From contig CAMPAF010000210.1 in the NCBI GenBank assembly GCA_946631535.1, positions 1 through 5,355 on the forward strand: a DNA stretch of 5,355 nt. Reading direction: 5' to 3'. Numbering within the stretch: position 1 is the first letter of the stretch; each line of letters opens with the position of its first letter. Below the pieces are notes generated by a model, which did not search any database, had not been told where the DNA came from, and saw only the letters and a program-made list of their open reading frames with translations. Positions 1-4,343 of this stretch are shown piece by piece. A program made the position numbers and the translations under genes. The DNA comes from an uncultured Verrucomicrobiota bacterium (GTDB lineage: Bacteria; Verrucomicrobiota; Kiritimatiellia; RFP12; UBA1067).

Positions 1-371
1 GCGGGGTTCGTGAGGATCGTGTTCACGCCGCACGCCTCGGCGATGCGGAAGTTGCGGAACACGCGCTCGTCCGTGAAGTACGCCTTCACGAGCTTGTCGT
101 AGAACCGCATGTCGCGGCTGTGCGCCCAGCCGCCGATCATGTTGCCGCCTAGGATGAGTCGCGAAAGCTCCACGCCGCCGATCTTCGCGTACTCGGTCAT
201 CGGATGGCCGAGGCCCTTCAGGTCGCGCTCAGGCAGGAAAGCGGATATCGCCGGACCGGTCTCGCGGACAACGTCCTTCGAGCGCATCGCCCTGGTGTAC
301 GCGGCCGCGCCGCCAAGCGCCGCGAGCGACGCCCCGCCGAGGATCATGTCTCTTCTCGTAAGTCCCTTCAT
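1..371 (-). CDS. Tat-signal aldo/keto-reductase-like protein, 3' truncated by window edge
   Basis: Only the first 123 residues are visible; the gene runs off the left edge. The N-terminus is a twin-arginine signal: TRRDMILGG at residues 5-13, followed by an Ala/Gly-rich hydrophobic stretch to about residue 25, so export in folded form is expected. From residue 58 it matches the neighbouring fusion protein: AKIGGVELSRLILGG here and AEIGGVKFSRLALGG there, then a shared H-(S/A)-R-D motif (H84-D87). I recall this pattern from AKR-like, Tat-bearing proteins of planctomycetes and relatives; the family name is moderately sure, the substrate unknown. The usual early AKR pattern G-I-N-x-x-D-T-A is replaced by GVNTILTNP (115-123), so the catalytic Asp seems absent. 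The ATG at 371 is supported by GGAGG seven bases upstream and a 4-base overlap with the preceding doxX-like stop. Confidence 0.72.
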   Translation of the reverse strand, partial: MKGLTRRDMILGGASLAALGGAAAYTRAMRSKDVVRETGPAISAFLPERDLKGLGHPMTEYAKIGGVELSRLILGGNMIGGWAHSRDMRFYDKLVKAYFTDERVFRNFRIAEACGVNTILTNP

Positions 372-805
372 TTCGCCACCTCCACTTCTTCCTTCTTCCA
401 TGTCATCACGAAAATGAGCATGCAGATCTCGACAATGTTGCGGTCGATGTAGAGGAAATGGCTTTCCCCGGTGTGCCCGAAGTGCGGCGGGTTGAGCATG
501 TACATGAGCGCCAGGTAGAAGATGCCGAACACGGCGGCGCACCTCGCCGCCTTGCCGAGCATCAGCAGGATGCCGGCGAGCAGCAGTCCCCAGGCGAGGA
601 GGAGATCTACCGCGCCCATCGCGGCGGAGTGTCCGATGGCGCGCAACGTGTCGCCGAACAGCCAGTGCGCGCAGCGGAAGCCGCCGGCCCAGGAGTAGTC
701 CCACGTGGACGTCACGGCCCACACGCCGAGATACGCGAGATGCCAGCCGATCGCAAAGCGCATCGCCGCCACCACGCGGTCCTTATGTTTCTCTAGGAAG
801 CTCAT
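368..805 (-). CDS. DoxX-like small integral membrane protein (145 aa)
   Basis: A hydrophobic 145-residue protein with four likely membrane helices at about residues 11-32, 62-82, 85-104 and 121-136, the size and layout usual for the DoxX/DoxD family. Some members form the small subunit of thiosulfate:quinone oxidoreductase; many others have no proven function, so no reaction is assigned. It parallels the N-terminal half of the upstream fusion protein: RFAIGWHLAYLGVW against RVAIGWHFLYEGCW near the start, and a PP motif followed by DRNIVE against ERNVIE before the last helix. The charged C-terminus (KKEEVEVAK) fits a cytoplasmic tail. The frame is open upstream to 1090, but that part lies inside the upstream gene in another frame. 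The start at 805 is chosen because GGGAGGG lies eight bases before it, the ATG overlaps the upstream stop by four bases, and the first helix follows directly. The stop overlaps the Tat-protein start in the same way. Confidence 0.85.
   Translation of the reverse strand: MSFLEKHKDRVVAAMRFAIGWHLAYLGVWAVTSTWDYSWAGGFRCAHWLFGDTLRAIGHSAAMGAVDLLLAWGLLLAGILLMLGKAARCAAVFGIFYLALMYMLNPPHFGHTGESHFLYIDRNIVEICMLIFVMTWKKEEVEVAK
379..383 (-). promoter_or_regulatory. Shine-Dalgarno site for the Tat-signal AKR-like gene
   Basis: GGAGG on the minus strand lies seven bases before the ATG at 371, within the last codons of the doxX-like gene. It supports the start that yields the intact twin-arginine signal. Confidence 0.75.
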
Positions 806-2232
806 TTCTTCTGCCCTCCCTTCGCGTCGTTTGCCTGCGGCCGCGCAGCAGCGCGGCCCTCCCTTTCTTTCGGCGGGGGCGGCGACACGATGCCGTTCAC
901 CGTCTCCACGATGCGGTAGTCCAGCAAATCGATCGCAACCGCCGCGGCTCCATGGTCCTTGGCGAACTTGTACGCCTTCACCGGATCTATCGCGCCGCCG
1001 GCGAGCACGCGGATCGCCACCCACGGCTCGGGTCGCGTCTTCATGTAGGCTGCCGCCGCCTCGGGATCGACGCACCAGATGTTGTTGCAACGCGTCTCCA
1101 TCCGCGCCGCCGGGTAGTCGAGCGAATGGAACGCGAGCACCCAGAAGTCCGGCACCACGCCGTTCTCCACGCAGAACTTCACCGTCGCCACGTCCTCCGC
1201 GCCTATGCCCACCGGCAGCTTGGTGTCCTTCAGCACGCCGAAGATGGCCTTCAGGCCTTCCGAGTCGCCATTCTTCGCGAAGGCGTCCGCCGTCTCCGGA
1301 CGGAGGTACGCGCCCTTCGCGCCGCCTGAGACCGCCAGCGCCGCGTCGTTCGCATCCGCGCAGTTGGCGAAGAACTTCAGCTCGCCGCCCACGGCCTTAG
1401 CCTCCTCGTTCATCTTCTCCAGCACCTTCGGCTCGGCGAATGCCGAGTCGATCCCGCAGTGCAGGCAGTACCGCACCGTGCGTCCCAGCGTCACGCCGCT
1501 GTTGTAGCGCCGCATGAACTCGTCGGTCCAGATGAGGTCGCGCGCGTGGGAGCGTCCCGCTATCAGGTCGCCGCCGAGCGCCAGGCGCGAGAACTTCACG
1601 CCGCCTATCTCAGCCTTCTCCGAGATAGGCGTCTTGAGCGCCGCGAGCGCAACGAACTCGTGCACCTTCACGGTGGCGGACGTGACGGCCTCCACCTTCT
1701 TGAAGCCGCCTGCCTTGTAGTGCGCCCAGAAGCAGCCGCCGAACGCCGCGAGCACCACTGCGCCCGGCAGAAGCGTCCGCAGGAAACCGCGCCAGCACGG
1801 CATCACCGCGACCAGCGCCAGTCCCAGCGCCTCGATGACGTTTCGCTCAAGGATGAAGAAGCGTCCGTCCGCGCCTGACATGGCCGTGGCGAAAGGTTCT
1901 GGCGGCTGGCAGCAGTAGAACATCGCCATCAGCGCGATGCCGAAGAGCGACGCAACCCGCGCCAGTATGCCCGAGATCAGCGCGAGTCCGATGGCGACCA
2001 GCCCGAGCTGCACGACCCAGTTTCCCGTCGCCACGATCCAGCCCTGCGACGCCATCCACTTGAAGAGCGGCGCGATCGGCCCTTGCGCCGCACTCAGGTA
2101 CGACAGGCAGCTCCATCCGTCCTTCTGCATCAGCTTCCAGCATCCCTCGTAGAGGAAATGCCATCCTATAGCCACGCGCAGCAGCGTCAGCGCGACGTCG
2201 CGAAACGTCGTCTTGCTTTCGTTCCCGGTCAT
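802..2232 (-). CDS. DoxX-like membrane domain fused to aldo/keto-reductase-like domain (476 aa)
   Basis: Two domains in one chain. Residues 1-150 are DoxX-like, with helices at about 12-34, 66-88, 90-108 and 130-147. A fifth helix (152-172) has arginines (R148, R152) just before it, so with a cytoplasmic N-terminus the rest of the chain should lie outside. After a linker (173-205), residues 206-450 resemble the AKR-like barrel of the Tat protein at the left edge: AEIGGVKFSRLALGG at 207-221, HARD at 229-232, and near the end PWVAIRVLAGGAI (403-415) and IDLLDYRIVETV (434-445). The canonical AKR Asp and Tyr are not recognisable: the matching stretch reads RYCLHCGIDSAF (254-265) with a CxxC at C256/C259, so reductase activity is doubtful. 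The tail (451-476) is Pro- and charge-rich. No Tat signal is seen, consistent with membrane anchoring. Start 2232 has a strong AAGGAGG and overlaps the amidase stop by four bases. Fusion structure is seen; function is unknown. Confidence 0.82.
   Translation of the reverse strand: MTGNESKTTFRDVALTLLRVAIGWHFLYEGCWKLMQKDGWSCLSYLSAAQGPIAPLFKWMASQGWIVATGNWVVQLGLVAIGLALISGILARVASLFGIALMAMFYCCQPPEPFATAMSGADGRFFILERNVIEALGLALVAVMPCWRGFLRTLLPGAVVLAAFGGCFWAHYKAGGFKKVEAVTSATVKVHEFVALAALKTPISEKAEIGGVKFSRLALGGDLIAGRSHARDLIWTDEFMRRYNSGVTLGRTVRYCLHCGIDSAFAEPKVLEKMNEEAKAVGGELKFFANCADANDAALAVSGGAKGAYLRPETADAFAKNGDSEGLKAIFGVLKDTKLPVGIGAEDVATVKFCVENGVVPDFWVLAFHSLDYPAARMETRCNNIWCVDPEAAAAYMKTRPEPWVAIRVLAGGAIDPVKAYKFAKDHGAAAVAIDLLDYRIVETVNGIVSPPPPKEREGRAAARPQANDAKGGQKK
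814..820 (-). promoter_or_regulatory. Shine-Dalgarno site deciding the doxX-like start
   Basis: GGGAGGG on the minus strand lies eight bases before the ATG at 805. It decides the start of the doxX-like gene, whose reading frame is otherwise open to 1090 inside the upstream gene. Confidence 0.75.
1602..1631 (-). other. Perfect 10-bp hairpin at the domain junction of the fusion gene
   Basis: CGCCTATCTC at 1602-1611 and GAGATAGGCG at 1622-1631 are exact reverse complements with a 10-base loop. In the mRNA of the fusion gene the loop reads GGAGAAGGCT, which is Shine-Dalgarno-like. The hairpin codes for residues 201-211, where the linker after the fifth membrane helix meets the AKR-like domain. 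There is no U-run after it, so it is not a standard terminator. The structure is seen; any role is a guess. Confidence 0.7.
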
Positions 2233-3479
2233 TTGGTATTGTTACCTCCTTCCGCCTCTTCAGGCGGAGACATCCAGTCAAGCACGCCCATCACCACAGC
2301 CGTCGCCACCTTCGCCTGCCTGGCCTGATCCCACGACTCCGCCTCGCCCTCCGGAAGGTTGATGAAGTCAACCTCCAGGAGGCAGCTAGGTACTGCCGGG
2401 TTCCTGCACACGGCGAACGAGCGCATCTGCGCGCCCGCGTCCTTCACCGGCGCCAGCGTCGGCGCGATGTGCCTCTGTATGCACTGCGCGAGCGCGAGGC
2501 CGTTGGACGTCGACGCGTAGGCCGTCGTGTGGCGCGCAATGCGCGGGTTGCGGTTCGCCGCCGTCGCGTTGTGGTGCACGGATATGAAGGCGTCCATGCG
2601 CCCGTCGTAAGCCTTCTTCGGTCGGTCGTACAGCGCGGAGAACGAGTCGTCGTCGCGCGTCATCACCACCTGGAAGCCGGCCTTCTCCAGCGCGGCGCGT
2701 ATCGCCCGCGCCTGCATCAGGTTCACGTCCTTCTCGAACCACCCGTGCGGAGAAAGCGCCCCCGTGTCGCTCCCGCCGTGACCTGGATCAACGCATATCC
2801 GCACGGTCTCCGGTCGCCGCCCGTACGGCGGCTTGTCTGGGAACCCGATCGCCGGGTCCGGCGCAGGCGTCATCTTGGACGGCACCTGCCGATCTGGGCA
2901 GCGCCGCGCCAGCTTCCGCTGCAAGTAGCCCCTCCTGCCTTCCAGCCACACGGCCAGCCACTGGGTGTCCTTCACCTCCGCGCCGCACAGCACGAACCCC
3001 TTCGGCAGGTAGAAGATCGTGTCGCCGTCGTCGATTTCCCCGCGCACCCTGTTCGTGAACAACGTGCCGGTCGTCTGCCACGCCGACTGCTTGCCGATGC
3101 GAGGATCGTCGTCCGACTCGATAGGATCGGGCTTCTTCGCCGCCTGTGCCGGAGCCTCTGCCACGACGAACGTCCTCACAAGCTTGTCCTTGCCCTGGAA
3201 CACGGTCAGCGTGTTCGTGCCCGGCTTCACGGGCACCATCGCGAGGAACGCGCCGGTGCGGTAGACATCGGTGGTGACGCCGTTCACGTATAGGAACTCG
3301 GTCCGGCCAGGGGCAGTAGCGCCAATGACGTAGGTCTCCTCGACGGCGGGCAGCCTCTGGCGCTCCGCAGGGAACGCAACGCCTATCTCCGCGCGGGCGG
3401 CGCAGGCGCATGCCAGCGCCGCCGCAAGGGCTAGCTTGCGGGCCGCGCGGACCGTTATGGCACGTTCCTTATTTTTCAT
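2229..3479 (-). CDS. Exported N-acetylmuramoyl-L-alanine amidase (Amidase_3 family, 416 aa)
   Basis: Predicted zinc amidase that cuts the bond between N-acetylmuramic acid and L-alanine in peptidoglycan. Residues 1-30 form a Sec signal peptide: basic start, hydrophobic core 16-27, likely cleavage after ARA (28-30). Residues 40-107 look like a small beta-sandwich (VIGATAPG, LYVNGVTTDVYRTGAF, VKPGTNTLTV), and 135-195 resemble an SH3-like wall-binding fold ending GRRGYLQRKL; both are inferred from pattern. The catalytic domain spans about 226-402: RICVDPGHGG at 227-236 supplies zinc ligand H234, E249 in WFEKDVNL the second, H302 in ISVHHNA the third, and E369 in CLLEVDF is the likely catalytic glutamate. 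All key residues are present, so it should be active. It is the first gene of the minus-strand operon. The ATG at 3479 has no Shine-Dalgarno sequence and lies nine bases after a -10-like box, suggesting a nearly leaderless mRNA. Its link to the DoxX/AKR genes is not explained. Confidence 0.93.
   Translation of the reverse strand: MKNKERAITVRAARKLALAAALACACAARAEIGVAFPAERQRLPAVEETYVIGATAPGRTEFLYVNGVTTDVYRTGAFLAMVPVKPGTNTLTVFQGKDKLVRTFVVAEAPAQAAKKPDPIESDDDPRIGKQSAWQTTGTLFTNRVRGEIDDGDTIFYLPKGFVLCGAEVKDTQWLAVWLEGRRGYLQRKLARRCPDRQVPSKMTPAPDPAIGFPDKPPYGRRPETVRICVDPGHGGSDTGALSPHGWFEKDVNLMQARAIRAALEKAGFQVVMTRDDDSFSALYDRPKKAYDGRMDAFISVHHNATAANRNPRIARHTTAYASTSNGLALAQCIQRHIAPTLAPVKDAGAQMRSFAVCRNPAVPSCLLEVDFINLPEGEAESWDQARQAKVATAVVMGVLDWMSPPEEAEGGNNTK
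2245..2251 (-). promoter_or_regulatory. Shine-Dalgarno site for the DoxX-AKR fusion gene
   Basis: AAGGAGG on the minus strand lies inside the end of the amidase gene, 12 bases before the ATG at 2232. The match to the anti-Shine-Dalgarno sequence is strong though the spacing is on the long side. It supports the chosen start and translation coupled to the amidase through the ATGA overlap. Confidence 0.75.
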
Positions 3480-3488
3480 GGCACGAGC

Positions 3489-3497
3489 AGTATACCA
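3489..3497 (-). promoter_or_regulatory. Candidate extended -10 promoter for the amidase operon
   Basis: On the minus strand TGG-TATACT runs from 3497 to 3489, a close match to the extended -10 consensus TGn-TATAAT. The amidase ATG begins nine bases after the box, so transcription would start only two or three bases before it, or at it. No convincing TTGACA-like -35 box is at 17 bases; TTTACC sits at a long 19-base spacing (3519-3514). No ribosome binding site separates it from the ATG. Confidence 0.6.
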
Positions 3498-3512
3498 TAT
3501 ACCGCCGTTTTA

Positions 3513-3521
3513 TGGTAAACT
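3513..3521 (+). promoter_or_regulatory. Candidate extended -10 promoter for the cpaB operon
   Basis: TGG-TAAACT matches the extended -10 pattern TGn-TATAAT with one clear departure (TAAACT). Six bases (GTCCGC) separate it from the cpaB ATG, so the expected transcription start, about seven bases after the box, is the A of the start codon itself. No -35 box matching TTGACA is visible at the proper distance. The lack of a Shine-Dalgarno sequence agrees with a leaderless transcript. Confidence 0.6.
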
Positions 3522-3527
3522 GTCCGC

Positions 3528-4343
3528 ATGAAAAACAAAGTTGTCCTCATCGTCGCCGTCCTGTTCGGCCTCCTCGCGGCCGTCCTCACGCGCACATACC
3601 TCTCGTCGAAGTCCGACGAGTTCAAGAAGCTCACCGACCGCTTCAACGCCACTCACGGCACGCTGGACGCGCTCTGCTTCAAGACGGACGTTCCCAGCGG
3701 CACGGTCATCTCCAAGGACAACCTCGGCATCCTCACGGTCCCAGAGGCCGGCCTGCGCGGGCAGGCGCTCACCAAGTCCGACCTCCAGGTCATCCTCGGC
3801 CGCAAGATCCTCCTCGGGCACCGCAAGGGCGACATCCTCTTCTGGTCAGACATAGAAGGCGGCAATCCCGTCGCCGGCGGACTTGCCGCCGACATCCGCC
3901 GCAAGAAGCGCGCGATCTCGATCAGCGTCTCAGGAGCGGCCGCCGTCTCGGGCATGGTCAAGCCCAACGACCACGTGGACGTCATCGGCACATTCTCCTT
4001 CCCCAAGCCCGCTCCTGACGGGAAGAACGTGCTGCAGGAGCTCGTCACCTGCACCATCCTGCAGAACGTGCTCGTGCTTGCCACAGGCAAGGAGACGTCC
4101 AAGTCCGGCTCGTCTCCGTTCGGCAGCGGCTCGTACTCCACCGTCACGCTCGAGGTCTCGCCGCGCGAGGCGGAGATGTTGGTGTTCGCCGAGCAGATAC
4201 GCGGACGCCTCGTGCTTTCGCTCCGCAACCGCAACGACACCTCGTACGAGAAGGAGCTGCCGCAGGTCGACTTCGAGAAGATCCGAAGCGAGATCGAGGA
4301 CCTGAACGCCAAGCGCCAGGCAGAGATCGGAGGGGGCCGCTGA
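3528..4343 (+). CDS. cpaB: Flp/Tad pilus assembly protein CpaB (RcpC), 271 aa
   Basis: Membrane-anchored periplasmic component of the Tad (tight adherence) pilus system, thought to work with the outer-membrane secretin. A single N-terminal membrane helix spans about 5-24. A SAF-like domain covers about 47-110, with DVPSGTVISKDNL (54-66) and a GRKILLGHRKGDIL stretch (91-104) typical of the family. The RcpC/CpaB core follows: KKRAISISVSGAAAVSGMV (126-144), the hallmark P-x-D-H-V-D-V motif with following IG (146-154), ILQNVLVLATG (177-187) and a VTLEVSPREAE segment (206-216). The C-terminus (240-267) is charged and may form a short coiled coil. Length is near the family norm. The ATG at 3528 comes six bases after a -10-like box with no Shine-Dalgarno sequence, so a leaderless mRNA is likely. 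The stop overlaps the next ATG by one base (TGATG). Confidence 0.93.
   Translation: MKNKVVLIVAVLFGLLAAVLTRTYLSSKSDEFKKLTDRFNATHGTLDALCFKTDVPSGTVISKDNLGILTVPEAGLRGQALTKSDLQVILGRKILLGHRKGDILFWSDIEGGNPVAGGLAADIRRKKRAISISVSGAAAVSGMVKPNDHVDVIGTFSFPKPAPDGKNVLQELVTCTILQNVLVLATGKETSKSGSSPFGSGSYSTVTLEVSPREAEMLVFAEQIRGRLVLSLRNRNDTSYEKELPQVDFEKIRSEIEDLNAKRQAEIGGGR
4329..4336 (+). promoter_or_regulatory. Shine-Dalgarno site for the FHA-CpaF gene
   Basis: GGAGGGGG ends six bases before the ATG at 4343 and lies in the Gly-rich last codons of cpaB. It supports the chosen start and, with the TGATG overlap, coupled translation. Confidence 0.8.

Larger units (their letters stand above)
3488..3522. repeat. Inverted repeat between the divergent operons
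   Basis: The left arm CAGTATACCATA (3488-3499) and right arm TATGGTAAACTG (3511-3522) are reverse complements at 11 of 12 positions, with an 11-base spacer at 3500-3510. It fills most of the 48-bp gap between the two start codons. Each arm reads outward as an extended -10 element, so the symmetry may simply reflect two back-to-back promoters, but it could also be an operator for a dimeric regulator. Confidence 0.85.

Noticed and set aside
806..1090. N-terminal extension of the doxX-like gene
   Set aside because: The frame is open to 1090, but this part overlaps the upstream gene out of frame, reads as Arg/Gly-rich sequence, and lacks a ribosome site; the ATG at 805 is far better supported.
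705..1400. Plus-strand open frame (231 codons) opposite the DoxX-AKR fusion
   Set aside because: Its product is Arg/Ser/Pro-rich low-complexity protein with no domain, typical of a shadow frame.
1602..1631. Rho-independent terminator at the hairpin
   Set aside because: No U-run follows the stem and it lies inside an intact gene, so it is listed as a structure of unknown role instead.
2469..3293. Long plus-strand open frame (274 codons) opposite the amidase gene
   Set aside because: It is very rich in Arg, Val and His, has no recognisable motif or ribosome site, and lies antisense to a gene with all Amidase_3 residues. Such frames are common in GC-rich DNA.
3457..3485. Direct repeat ATGGCACG at 3457-3464 and 3478-3485
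   Set aside because: Only eight bases, one copy spans codons of the amidase and the other its start region; this can be chance and no third copy fits the spacing.
3653..4312. Minus-strand open frame (219 codons) opposite cpaB
   Set aside because: It is antisense to a clear CpaB and has a Ser/Arg-rich composition with no domain signal.
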